Below, piece by piece: positions 44,771 through 57,871 of a stretch of 64,000 nucleotides of DNA (positions are counted from its first letter, which is position 1; every line of letters starts with the position of its first letter). Origin of the DNA: Anaeramoeba flamelloides (taxonomy: Eukaryota; Metamonada; Anaeramoebidae); assembly GCA_027625915.1 (NCBI GenBank), contig JANTQA010000047.1:8184001-8248000 (forward strand), given 5' to 3'. Position numbers and translations under genes: made by a program. The notes beneath the pieces were generated by a model, which saw only the letters and a list, made by a program, of their open reading frames with translations, ran no database searches and was not told the origin of the DNA.

Positions 44771-47700
44771 TGGAGGTGTTCAGAGTTAAAACTTTTTTCG
44801 ATTAATTATTTAATGATCTAGTGTGAATTTCCTACAAGTTTGAAGGGTGGTTTACCTTCTAAAAATAGTCTTAAAAAGGTTCAATCCTTTTGTTGAATAA
44901 AAAAACAAAGAAGAAATAACTCAAAGCCTAAGAAATTAATATTGTAAATAGTTAATATAATCAAAAAAAAAAAAACAATCAAATCTTGTTCTAGTTTTAT
45001 ACTTCAACTTGTTTAAAAATTTTCAATTTACAACAATTTATCTCTATCAGTAGAAAATTCATTTATTTTAATTTATGTTCATAATCTAATTTGATACTAT
45101 TTTATATATACATGGGTTTTCAAGAGTAATCTTTTTATTAAGATTCTTTCAGTTGAAGAAGCCCATTTGAGAAATTTTCAAAAAAGAAAAAACAATTAAT
45201 TATCTCTCAAAAAGTAGCAAAGGGTAAGACTTTGAAACTTACACACTTATATTCAATATTAAAATTATCAAATAGAAAAGGAATCGTATATCAAAGTACC
45301 TATTGCTAAAAATATTCAGGAATTTCAAAGTTGATTTTTGATATTCCATCATACCTTAAATATTAAAATTTTTTCCTGGGTTTCAACACATTTAAAAATT
45401 TTACAATTTTATTTTTAATTTCAATAAGAATGGTTTGGTTGGAATAACCTTATCCCTTAAAAACAATTCTATTTCTATTTGACTTTTTTAAATTTTAATT
45501 ACTGAAAAAATGTAGTTTATCGGGGTAAAAAACACCATAAAATCACTGGAATTGGAGTTGGTGATAGTATATTAAAAAGTATATTTGTGTGCTTCAATTC
45601 TAGATTCCTCAAAAAATTTATAAAAAAAAAAAAATCCAAAACTTTAATTTTACTAATATTAACAAAAGAAATTTTTCAAAAATAATAGTCTTAAAAAAAA
45701 AATAAATTTCAAGAAATTTATTTGGGTAGATTATTTTTGAGATATAATCGAAATCCCTTTCATTTTGTATTTTCAGATTATATTTTTATAATAATTGGTA
45801 ATTATTTGATCCTGACCATGTCAACAAATATTCACATAATCCAAATATTCCAGAGATCTCAAAAAATAATTATTTTAATTATTTTTTTCTAAAATTCTAT
45901 TTTAGATATTAGAATTTCATCTTTTATTGGTATTTTTTGTATAAATTTAAATTTAAGACTGTCAAATGTTTTAAAAATTAATTTATTTTATTTGGTAATA
46001 TTATTTTAATGTTATTAAACAATTTTATTTTAATTAATTCATTTTTTTTTATTTTTGACCTTATTTGAATTGTTTTAGTAACTAATTTTATATTAATAAA
46101 ATAATAAACCACGTTTTGTTTTTAGGTTACAAAAGTGACATAAAATTTTCTCTATAATTCTTTTTAATTTTAATCAATAAAAATATATCCATATTATTAA
46201 ACTATTTTGGATATATCTAAAACTTATCTTGTATTATATTTGAACATATTTAACTCATCAATTCAAAAACATATATCAAAATAATAAAATCAAAAAAAAA
46301 AACCTTTCTCTATTGCCTTTTCAATCTTGAAAATTCAGTAATTTTGTAAAATTTAAAAAACCCCTTGAATTTATAATAATTATTCTATCCAACATAAAAT
46401 ATTAATTTGGCATTGTTATTTCAATTTTTATCAATTTAAGTAAAACGGTATAATATTTGGAATTGTAGTATTCAATTAGATAAGATTCAATTGTAAATAA
46501 TGGTATTTTTCTCATTTAAGTGCCTAAAAATTAATTCAAATTTCTTTTTTGGTAATTTACAAAGTAATTTTAGCATATTTTAGAATTAGAAAAATAATAA
46601 TTTGATCATACAAAGATATACAAAAAAAAACAATCAATTTTGAAAAATTAACTAAAAGAAACAAATTATTTCAGAAATCGGATCAAAAGATTTTTTGTTT
46701 TGGTTTTATACCAGTTTGGTATGTTGTTTGAAACTTCATATAAACAATAATCAACTATTAAGAAATAATCCTTGAATCCTAACTTATTATCGGTTAGACA
46801 AACTTGCAATAAAAATACTTCAGGGTAATATAAAACCCTATATAGTATTCTCTATTTTTAATTCTCTATAGTTAAAACAATCACTTGCCCCAATGATTTT
46901 TTTAAAAAAAAGTATTATAAAATCACAATATTTTACAAAAGGGTTTAACTTGATATAAAAAGAACGATCTTCAGATTGTTTACGCTTTAGTTTTTTTTTA
47001 TTGATCAAAGTACCTTTTGCTTCATTTTAAATTTTAGAGAAAGTTAAATAAAAATAAGAGTCTTATACAGAAACCAACACTTTCACTTTTTTTGTAAATT
47101 TAACAATTGGATCAGAACAATATCTTATTTTTTTGATTGTGTTTTTTTTTTGATTTTGATTATTTAAACTGTTTTGTTTCAAAAAAAGTTATTTAGATTT
47201 TTTTTAATTCAAACACAAAATAAAATGTTACAATAGAATCTTGGGATAAGAAAAAAAGTTAAACCATTTAACATTCCATAAAGTAGATTACACAAATAAA
47301 CTGAACATTCTATTGTGGAATTTAATTTTACTTGTGAAATTAAAATTTATATATATTTTTTTCAACAAGCACTTGGAATACTAAAAAGTAACTCTACACA
47401 AACAAAAGTTCAAAAATGCTTATTTTCTTATCTTCTTTCAAAATATTTAAAAGGGAAATTTTTGACTTAAGGGTTGCTACTCCCTTTATCTCAAAAAGAA
47501 AAGTATTGCCAAATAACTGTCTGTGGTGAAAGATACTGATAAAAATAAAAAAAATAGTAAATAAATTTTCAGTATTTATTTTTTTTTTTTCAGGACTTGT
47601 TTTCTTCAAACAATTTATCTGTCAAAGCGACAATTTTAAAGTGGCTAAATTCGTTACTTCAAAGTGAAAAGAGTGAATAAATACTGTCATTAGAAACATT

Positions 47701-48062
47701 TTGTTCTAAAATTAGTTTTCTAAAATAAGGTTGAAAAACATAGTAAAATCAAAAAAAAATTTAAAATAAATAAAAATAAATAAAAAGTAAAAAAGTTCAA
47801 AATAGATAAGGTTTATTCGGTTAGAATTATAAAAATTGATGAAAAAAAAAAGCAAATAATTGTACCCAAAATAAAAAGTTAAAAATAAAAAAAATTAATT
47901 TAATGAAAGACTCTTGTTACTCGAGATGAACATTATTTTTTTTAAATTAAAAAATTTTGAAGAATAATCAAAAAAAATCAAAATAAAAATAAAATAAAAA
48001 ATAAGATGACGGAAATAAAATATCAATACAATTAATTTTATAAATAATAATTCTATAAAAAC

Positions 48063-51000
48063 TTAATCTTGTTCCTCGATGAGGTGAGACCATTGGTGTT
48101 CAATTTCACCGTGTTGAATACTCAAGATTGTATCGTATAAATATAAGGTAAATTCTCCAAGTTTTCCGTCTTTGGCAAAATCGTATGTTTTACCTTCATA
48201 TTTGAAGCCAAGAACTGGTGAGACGATTGCTGCAGTACCACAGCCAAATATTTCGAATAATCTATTTTCGTTGTGTGCTTTGACAAGTTGGTTAATGGTT
48301 ATGTCTCCTTCTGTTACTTTGTCAAATTGTCCTGATTCTTTGGCCAATTTTAAGATGGAATCTCTTGTAATTCCTGGTAAAATTGTGTTGTCTTCTAATG
48401 ATGGGGTGATTAATTCTCTTTCATTGTTTTCGTTTTCCCAAATTACCATACAATTCATTGCACCGGCCTCGGTAACCTTTCCTTCCTTATCAAGGAAGAG
48501 AACAGATTTACATTCTTTTTCAAAGCCTTTAAGAGTAGGAAGTAAGGTTGGTGCATAGTTTCCACCTAATTTATTTCCTCCAGTTCCTCCAACCCTATTG
48601 ATTTTGATTATAAAAATAAAAAAAATTTAAAAAATTAGCAATGATATAAATGTTAAAATGTTAAAAAAAAAGGTTAAAAAAGGTTAAATTTTAAAAATAT
48701 TCAAAATGTTCAAAATGTTCAAAATGTTCAAAATGTAAAAAGGGTTAAAAATGTTAAAAAGAAAAAAGATTTTTTATAAAAAGATGATATTTATTCCAAA
48801 AAATTTTAATTATGTATTGATAACTTGTTAATTTTGTTCTATCCTAGAAATAATGTTTATTTGTGAATACACAAAGAAAAAACCTTTGTTTCTTTATCAA
48901 TTATTTTTATGTTTGCTCTGAAAATATTTTGGTTGACCCATTATCATTTGAAAAATCTAAAAAAAAATCTGATAATTTTTTTTTTTTTTTTTTTTCACCA
49001 CCTTTGTTAAGTCTATTGATTTTTTTACAAGGTAATTTGCTGGAGCATTTAATAGATTGTGTGGTTGGTGATTCAAATTTTTGATGAGTTAAGTGAAAAT
49101 AAATTACTAGAATGGTCAAAACAAAATCAGTCATATATCATATCTTTGCAAGGTGTATACACTTTTTAATACAATGAATTGATTTTATTCTAGTTTTTTC
49201 CATACACATATGCAAAAACTGATGCCTTAATATTTTAAGTTTTTTGGAAAAATGACAAATTTAGTAAAAAAAACTTATTATATTAAGACATCACTTTTTG
49301 CGCTTGTGTAATTAGAATCCAAAAGATTTACATTAAAATGTTTTTTTTTTTTTCTTTTTCTAATTCATAAAAATTAATAATTGTTTAAATTTTTATAAGT
49401 ATCTATCATGAAAAAGAATAAAAGCGTGATTCAATTGTTTTAAAAAGAGTGTGAACTAAAATTTTTATAGGTGGTGATTCAAACCGCCTAATTCATACAT
49501 TTTAAACAGTTTCTGTAAACTCGAAAAACTTTGAGTAATCATTTTTTTAAAGCACGATAAAGATTTTTAATTTTTAATTCTAATTTTCATTTCGTCCCCT
49601 TTTGTAATAAAATTGGATCATTAAACAAATCCTGGTTAAAGTGAAATTTGTTTTCGATTTTCTAATTAAAATTATTCATATTTTTTTCAAAAGTAGATTA
49701 TTTTTTCCGAAAACAATAGTTCTGAAAAGTTCATCTTGCTCATCTGAACAATTACAAAAACAAAAGCAAATTTCATAGTGGCCAGGATTTTTTTAATTAC
49801 CCGATTTTATTACAAAATGGATAGTTTTTTTTTTTTTTTTTTGGATTCATCTCACATTTTTTATATTAATTATTATCCTTAATTGGTGAGATGTTGAAAG
49901 ATTTTCAAAAAAAAATTGGCTAAAAGTCATTCAAATCAATTTTAATGAGTACTATTAAACAATCAAAAAATTATTAAAACAATTAGCAATTTACTCTTAA
50001 AATCCTAAAAAAAAACAATAAAAAAAAATATCAGATTAAAATCAGTAATCTCACTTTAATTATTTTTTTTTCTTATTAAAAAATGTAAAATTCTTAACAA
50101 CAACTAAACGGAGGTATCAATGCACATGATACTTGGAGGTTGTTAAAATTTTCCTTTTTTAGTACAGTTAGTTCCACTTTTAAGGCACAAACTTTCAACG
50201 AAATTTAAGGCACAATAAAAATCTCAAATTAAGGCACAAAAGTCAAATTCTTGTAAAATAATTTGTAAAAAAAAATTTCAAAAAATGTGCTTTAATTTGA
50301 GATTTTTGTTGTGTCATAAATTTTGTTGAAAGTTTGTGCCCAAAATTTGAAACTGGCTGTAATAAGTTTTTTTTGGAGTGAGACGTGTGTGAAGTGTACA
50401 GAAAATAATTCCCTTGTACTTGTTGGAATGTTTTATAGTTAGTACCTAAACTTTTCTTTGTTGGTTTAAGAAGCTATGAAGGAGAGAGGAAAAATTCTTT
50501 AAAAAAAAAAAGAAAAAGAAAGGAGACAAGAAAAGAAGGAATAAAGAAAAGAAAATATTTACCAAGAACGAAGGTATTCATTTTGGGCGTATAATCTGAT
50601 ACCTTTCATTCCATCTGAATAGTAAGATCCAACTGGTGAAATGATAACAAAGATTTTGTATTTCGAAGCGGGCTTAAGACCTAAGAACTGATCTGTTCCC
50701 ATAATGATTGGTCTGATGTAAGCAGCAAACCCTTTTTTCTCTGGTACCCAGTCTTTTTCAATCATAACAAGTTTTTCAATACACTTGAGAAGTTCCTCAG
50801 GATTAAAATCAGGAAGACAAAGTCTTCTGGCAGATTTTAAGAACCTTTTCATATTTTTCATTGGTCTAAATAATCTAATTTTTCCTTCCGAATCTTTGTA
50901 TGCCTTCATTCCTTCAAAGGCAGTGATACCGTAATGAATAACACTTGTGGCTGGGTGCACTGGGAAATCATGGAATGGTACGATTCTTGGGACAGTAAAT

Positions 51001-51390
51001 TCTAAAGAAATAGTTCAGGAAAAGTAAAAGTCAAGAAAAAAAAGTAAAAAAAAGAAAAAAGTTCATTAAACAAAATGTTGATAAGAATAAAGAGGAAAAA
51101 AAAAAAATAATAATCAAAGATATCAAACTTTTATCAATATAATCAATTTCGAGCATGTGATCTGACATGTATTTTCCAAACCCATATTCATTTGGATCTT
51201 CTTTTTTCTTTTTTGGATTTTTGGTTAATTGTACAGTAATTTTTGAAGAATCAATGTCTTTTTCTGTTGCTTCTCCAAAGAATGGAAAATATTCGCATTT
51301 CTTTTTACAAAATTTGTCGTGTAATAAAAATGATCCTGCTCCAAGAACAGCACCAATACCAAGACCAGTTAAAAGAGATTTTTTGTTCAT
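48063..51390 (-). CDS. BCAT: Branched-chain amino acid aminotransferase (fold-type IV PLP enzyme), three exons
   Basis: Predicted 410-residue enzyme that transfers the amino group of Leu, Ile or Val to 2-oxoglutarate. Exons in coding order are 51129-51390, 50563-51001 and 48063-48594 (1233 nt with TAA). Intron 1 is 127 bp (donor GTTTGA, phase 1). Intron 2 is 1968 bp (donor GTAAAT, acceptor ATCAATAG, phase 2). Family landmarks run in order: YGFGKYMSDHMLEIDY, HYGITAFEGMKAY, YIRPIIMGTDQFLGL, then RSWVGGTGGNKLGGNYAPT with the PLP lysine at Lys242. These are followed by TEAGAMNCMVIW, TILPGITRDSIL and GCGTAAIVSPV. The intron splits the active-site motif eight residues before the lysine. The first ~25 residues contain a Gly/Leu/Ala-rich hydrophobic stretch followed by CKKKC, which may be a membrane anchor or an organelle-targeting segment; ordinary BCATs lack it. 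Confidence 0.93.
48595..50562 (-). other. BCAT intron 2 (1968 bp)
   Basis: Donor GTAAAT and acceptor ATCAATAG, phase 2. It contains a short tandem TTCAAAATG array (about 48,700-48,735) and element C copy 2 (50,165-50,359). The rest is AT-rich DNA with poly-T runs near 48,978-48,994 and 49,827-49,842. It is the least transposon-dense of the six giant introns. Confidence 0.8.
50165..50359. mobile_element. Element C copy 2 (195 bp) in BCAT intron 2
   Basis: Left CAGTTAGTTCCACTTTTAAG, right (reversed) CAGCCAGTTTCAAATTTTGG; TA on both sides. More diverged at its right arm than copy 1. Confidence 0.8.
51002..51128 (-). other. BCAT intron 1 (127 bp)
   Basis: Donor GTTTGA and acceptor TTTCTTTAG, phase 1. 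It joins IDYIDK to KFTVPRIVPFHDFPVHP, exactly the join conserved in BCATs. The donor is unusual but resembles GTTTGT at Vps39 intron 1. Confidence 0.8.
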
Positions 51391-52759
51391 TTGAAAATTA
51401 TCTGAGTGAGTATAATAAAAAAAATGATTTTATTTTTCTTTCAAAAAACGTTGAGAAATTTCCAACAAAATGTAAGGTATTAAGTGGTTTTTGTCTTCTG
51501 TTTGTTGCTTTTGTTCTGGGTTTTGATGAGAATTTCTTTTTCAATATCTTCATTTTCCAAAAGTAATCTGTTTAAACAATTTTCAGAAAAGGCTTTGGTT
51601 ATAAAGAATACCTTGGCTTTACTGAAATAATTCTATTAAAAATTGATTAGAAAAAAAAATGTTTGGTGAAAATCAAGTAACACTCACGAATTCCAAACAA
51701 CTATCAACGGTATTGGTTGAAACAAACGATCAAGAAACGAAAAATTTTTCCAAAAAAGTAAAGAGTAAAACACAATTTTCCATTTTTTCATATTTTTCAA
51801 GATTTTTTCATTTTTTTTTGTAATTAAGGGATTTTGATTCAAAATTCAACAACTTTGAATAGTGTTAAACAAACACAAAAAATGAAAACAATATTATTTC
51901 ATATCATTCAGTATGTGAAATAAGGTTGTTGTTTTCAAGTTTCCTGAAATTAAAATGTTGTTTTGGGAATTTTGTTGTAATGATGGCTGTTTTTTGAATT
52001 TTATTTTTGCTGAGTTTCTGAAATAATTGTGGTTTTTTAAATTTATGTTTTGCGGTCCTTCTGTGCTTGCAATTTTATTTTTGAATTTTCCATTTTTGAA
52101 TATTTTATCAAAAGAAAAATTTTTTAGAAAATGGATTTTACTGACTGAAAAAAAGGGAATTTGTGAAAAAAATTTTTTTTCTTTTTTTTTGTTTTGTGTT
52201 CTTGTTTATAGTTTTTTTTTAAAAGTTCCATTGATAAAATAAAGATTCAGAAACGCAGGAATTCCCTTTGAAGTCAAGTTTTTTGATAAAAAACAAAATA
52301 AATAATTATTATATTATTTTAAAAAAAAACTATTGCTCCTAAAAACAAATAAAAAAAAATAGATCAATAAATAGGAGTAATGATAATATTGCAAAAAGAA
52401 ACCTAAAATGTAAAAAAAAAAAAAAAGGAAAAAATCTGTAATTTTGGGATTATTCGAATAACCCATCAAGACTTGAAAAATAAGAACTTCAAATAAAATA
52501 GTAATATTTCTTATTTCGAGAAAGTTACACTTTAGCGGTTTATTTACTTACCCTTGATTCGTTCCATACCCAGGGAACTACCCACCAAAAAATGATTTTG
52601 AAAAATAATATATTTTTGAAACTAAAACAACAACAGCAAAAAAAAAACACCCAAAGACTTTTGGTGACTATTCCAGAATCATAATTTTGGTATTTTAAAA
52701 CAGTTTGATATTTTGAACCTACCAACCAGTAGAATATTCAGTTTATATGTCAAAAAAAA

Positions 52760-53240
52760 CCTTTATTTTTACACCCAATATTTTTAATTACTTGCTGTAC
52801 CAATTAATATTTTCATTTCCCGAGTATTAGAAAATTTTGAACCGTTTTTAATTATTTTAAATTTTTGAAATCTAATTTTTCTATTAATTTTTATTTTCTC
52901 CAGTATATTTTTAATCTAGCAATATCAATTTTTACTCCAGTTTTCAAAATTCATTTTGGAGAATGGATTTTAACAAGTAGAAAAATATAACTGAACTATT
53001 AATAAATCTATCAATTCTTTCAAGACCACTTTATGCAAAATAAAATCTTTCTAGAATTCAATAAAGACGAAGAAAAATAAGTATTATGAACGAATTTATT
53101 TTTATTCAATTATTGAGTTTATTTTATAGAATTGATTCACGAAGTTTGTTCAATGCCTTTTAAACTTTTTTGAACTTCAGCTCATGGGATATACCCTTAA
53201 AAATGAAATACAAAGATAAAAAGATCTTTCAATTCTTATA
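52760..53240 (-). repeat. LINE copy D, internal fragment
   Basis: Similar to 4,710-5,140 of LINE copy A for more than 400 bp (for example ACCGTTTTTAATT.TTTTAAATTTT, ATAAATCTATCAATTCTTTC). It covers the part after the reverse-transcriptase core. Its high end stops where an element-H terminus begins at a TA, so H probably inserted into it. Strongly decayed. Confidence 0.68.
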
Positions 53241-53459
53241 TAAGCTTAATTTCAAAAATAAGGGCAAATTTTTGATTGAAAAAAAATTGTAGTTTCTCAT
53301 TTAGTGAATACCAAAACTCAAACCAGAAAAATCAGAACTTAAAACTAAAAAATAACCGTCTAAAACACCCTTTTCTGTTTTAATTATTATTTCTAATAAA
53401 AGAATAGAGAAAAGAAACCCATAAAGAAAAAAATAAATCTGACCCTATTTTTGAAATGA
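53241..53459. mobile_element. Element H copy 2 (~218 bp), plus extra H end at 54,147-54,173
   Basis: Left TAAGCTTAATTTCAAAAATA then AGGGCAAA; right CTGACCCTATTTTTGAAAT near 53,440-53,458. The length is like H copy 1. A further matching terminus, GACCCTATTTTTGAAATTTA followed by GCTTATATAT, lies at 54,147-54,173. Alternatively, the element runs from 53,241 to 54,173 (~930 bp). The data do not decide this. Confidence 0.55.
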
Positions 53460-54169
53460 TTTTTCATCTTAAATTTATCCATTTAAGATTCACCATTGCT
53501 TCCAAGAACCTTTTGAAACAACTTTCCATCAGAGTTATCAGATTTTTACTATTTACCCATTTGGTATCAACCCAAACTTTCCTAGATACCTTTTTCAAGA
53601 TAAAAAGAATCTCAACAAAAGAAAGAAAAGGAAAAAGAAAAAGATAAGAAAACGAAAACAAAACCAATTTTTTGAATGTACAACAAAGAACTCAAAAATA
53701 AAATGAATACCATCACATTCATCACATTGTCTCCAAATGAAAGAGAAAAGAAGATCTTATTTGATCTAGCTATTTCTTCACTTTTCAAGGAACCATTGTA
53801 ACTCATTAAAGCAAATTTGGTTGATACTTGTTTTCAAAGCAAACACTTCTTGGGTGTTTTTCTTTCTTTGAATTTTACAATCCCTTTCTCCAATGCTAAT
53901 TAATCTCATCTCATGAATATTAAGGGTTTTCAAAAATGTTCTTGTTCATTCAACATAAAAATAAAAATATGGAATCATTTTTGAAAGAAAAATTGCAAAA
54001 AAAATGAATTCAACTCTGGGAAATTTTCATTAAAAGAAGATTGTTTCTTGATATTAAATATTCAATAATAACTTTTAAAAGATATTGGGTTCCGAATATT
54101 TGGTTAACACAACACACATACCAATAATTTAGAAAATACTAATGATGACCCTATTTTTGAAATTTAGCT

Positions 54170-54201
<32 letters not shown>

Positions 54202-54301
54202 TTATGTTATTTCGAATCTATGGAATATTTTAATTATTTAAAATATCCTTTGGTAATTAATTTTTAAAAAGATTAAAGTATACACAACGCAACAATAATA
54301 C

Positions 54302-54970
<669 letters not shown>

Positions 54971-57079
54971 ATCCAGGTTTATATTGGAAAAAGCCAAAGG
55001 TTTAACTCTTTCAAGTTAAAAATGAAATATAAATCGGCAGATAACTATCGATAATGGGTCACTTATAAATCAAAATTCATTCAATTTTGAAGATTCTCAG
55101 GACCAATTTTTGATCACTTCATTATATATATCATTAATTGTAATATTTAACAATACTATATAATAAGAAAATTTTTTTATATACTGGTAGTAACGACTAA
55201 AAATTCAATATTTTTAATGTTTTATTTTTTCAATTTTTTAAATAAATTTCGAAAGAAATTCAATTTCCAAAATATTTTTTAAATCCATATATATATATAT
55301 ATATATTTGAGACTAAAAAACCAGAGTATTGAAGTTCTATATATATATATATATATATATAATTACTTTTTATAATAATATTTTAATTATTTTTCTTCTC
55401 TTTTTTTTATTGTGATAAATATTCTCAAATTACACCTTTCACTCAACAAACAAAAAAAAAGTATATAATTTTTTTTTCAAAAAATCTCTTAAAAGATTGA
55501 TTTATCGATATAAGTCATTGAATTAATGTTTTACATTAACACCCAGAACATTTCAACCTTTGAAAGAAAAAGCAACCATTTATTATTTTATGTTTTAAAA
55601 GATTCAAATTTCTTAAATTTAACAAATTTTAAAGAAAAAAATTTCATACCATTTAATCTATTTTGTGATTAATTCATAATTCACTTTATTTGATTTATTA
55701 AATATTTTATAACACCCCTGAGATGTAAATAACTTATTTAAAAAAAAAAAAAAACAATGAGATCTCAAAAAATAGCAAAACATGACACTTCAAAATCAAC
55801 ATAGTTGCCTCTTAAAATATCATTCCGAATGTTTTTAAAGGAAATTTTGACATCACACTTAAATACATTTTTTCTAAAAATCTAGTAAATTTCCATTGTT
55901 TTAGAGATTGATAGTCAAAAATATCCTTTGATTGGTTTTTAAATTGGTATTTATATTGATAAAATTCACAAAAAAAAAATATTTTTTAAACTAATTACTT
56001 TAACATTAACCTAAATCATTTTTCATTATTACTGCATTATACAAAGTTAACAAGCCTTTTGATTCATATTTAAAACATGAGATTTTTTGTAAAAGATATA
56101 TAAATAAACTATTTTTTTATTGTAAAACTGTAGATCAAACTGCATTTTTATTTTTATTTCCTGAGAAACCAAAATATACTTAAATAACACTTTTGGAACT
56201 AAAATCCGTTATAATTTCAAAGTCTTAATGGCTTGAAAATTTAATTTTTGATTAAATTTAAAATTCATAAACACCCCTTACAAGTTTAAAAATATCTATA
56301 TTTTATTTTTACTTTTAGATATACCTCCAAGTTTACTTGTTTAAGAAATTTATCAAAAAAAAAAAAACTAAAAAAAAAAAAAAATAATTCCCAATTTTAA
56401 AAAAAATGTCTATTTCACCCAAAAAAAATATTTTTAGAACATGTAATTCAATTTTATCAAAAAAAAAAAAAAAACCAGATTAAAAAGATTTGATATTTAA
56501 ATACTAAATCTGAACTTTTTAATTGATGTAAATTTATAGAATTCTTTATCATCGATATTTAGGATAAAAAAATAAAAAATAATAAATTTAATTAAGTAGA
56601 AAAAGATTTTCACATTATTTAATTATCATTTTTAAATATTATATATATATTATATTGAGGTTGTAAGAATTTATATGAATAAGGTGCGACCAATTAAATA
56701 CTACTTACCATCAACTAAGCACCATTTCAACAATTGTGACTCGCCTAAAATATTAAATTGAAAAAAAAAATATAGATCCCTTAGTATTCAAAAACAACAA
56801 ATAATTAAATCTTATTAGTAATTCACTTTTAAATCATTCCAACCCCATAAAAGCCTGATATATCAAAACTCATAACAATAAAACCAAAACTAAAAAAAAG
56901 TGAGTTACAATTTTTGAAATGAGCATTACTGATTTTTTAGTAGTGAACTTTCACTGAAAAAATGTATAGAACAAGATTTTTTACTAATAATTAAATTCAT
57001 TTTATTACTAATTACATAGTCTAAATTCTCTTTATGATTATTTGTCTTTTTGAAGATCTTTTTTTTTTCCAAATGATTT

Positions 57080-57195
57080 TGTTCAAAAGAAAAAGAAAAA
57101 AAAGAAAAAAAAGAAAAACAAAAAAAAAACGAAAAAAAAGCAAAAAAAAAGAAAAGAAAGTAAAGAAAAAAACGAAAAAAAAAAAGAACAAAACT
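57080..57195. repeat. Purine-rich low-complexity tract
   Basis: GAAAAAG-type purine run of more than 100 bp with a few C interruptions. It produces Lys-rich and Phe-rich chance frames on the two strands. No gene. Confidence 0.7.
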
Positions 57196-57336
57196 AAAAT
57201 TTGCAAAATTAGAAAAAATGATTATGATCAAATCATTTGAAAATATTTTTTTGATAAGAATACTGGAATAAACCCTCAAAACAACTTCCTTTAACATTAT
57301 AAAGTGAGTCAAAATTTTTGAAATCGAGTTTAATTG

Positions 57337-57735
57337 TAAACTCAGTTCCAAAAATTTGGACACACCCAAAATCAAAAATAGAAAAAAAAACCCTCAATTT
57401 ATTATATTTTAAAAACTTATTAAAATTTAATTTACCCAGTATTAATGTTTTAATAAGTAATCATTTTGATCCAAATCTCAGAACAAAAAAATAAAACGAA
57501 AAAATAAAAAAATAATGTTTTCAAAAATGATGGAAACGAGCTGAACAAAGAAAAACTGTATGGGTAAAATTTACTTTTTTTTTCTCCTCCAATTGATGGT
57601 CGATCAAATGGTTATATACCATCTAATTTAGTTTTTCTATCTAAAATAACCCAAATGCAACTAAAAACCAATCATTGGAAAAAAAAATTTCGATCGAAAA
57701 TAAACTAATACATAATTTAAACGGAACGAAAGGGA
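57337..57735 (-). mobile_element. Element A copy A6 (truncated at its high end)
   Basis: Low end AACTCAGTTCCAAAAATTTG then GACACACCC; includes AACCCTCAATTTATTATATT and the TGGTCGATCAAATGG block. The remaining ~140 bp and the other terminus are missing. Confidence 0.7.
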
Positions 57736-57871
57736 TTAAATATTTAAAAAAAAAAAAAAAAGGGTGATTATTTAAATTATGAAAACAATTCATAAAAAAA
57801 AAAAAAATTCATTAAAGTGTAAGGAAAAAAAGATGAGAAAGAAGAATTGTCAAAAAGGATAAATATTATAA

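Larger units (their letters stand above)
38820..48062. other. 9.2-kb gene-free region
   Basis: The longest stretch without a supportable gene. It contains G copy 3 with nested L (41,943-43,394), E copy 2 (43,801-44,221), and two diverged element-J-like stretches (about 40,950-41,290 and 44,340-44,770). A 97-codon open frame at 41,212-41,505 lies partly in the first of these and resembles no known protein. From 38,820 to 40,950 and 44,770 to 48,062 nothing recognisable is seen. Confidence 0.55.

Noticed and set aside
48661-48760. TTCAAAATG tandem units as a regulatory array
   Set aside because: Four short units in low-complexity intron sequence; slippage explains them.
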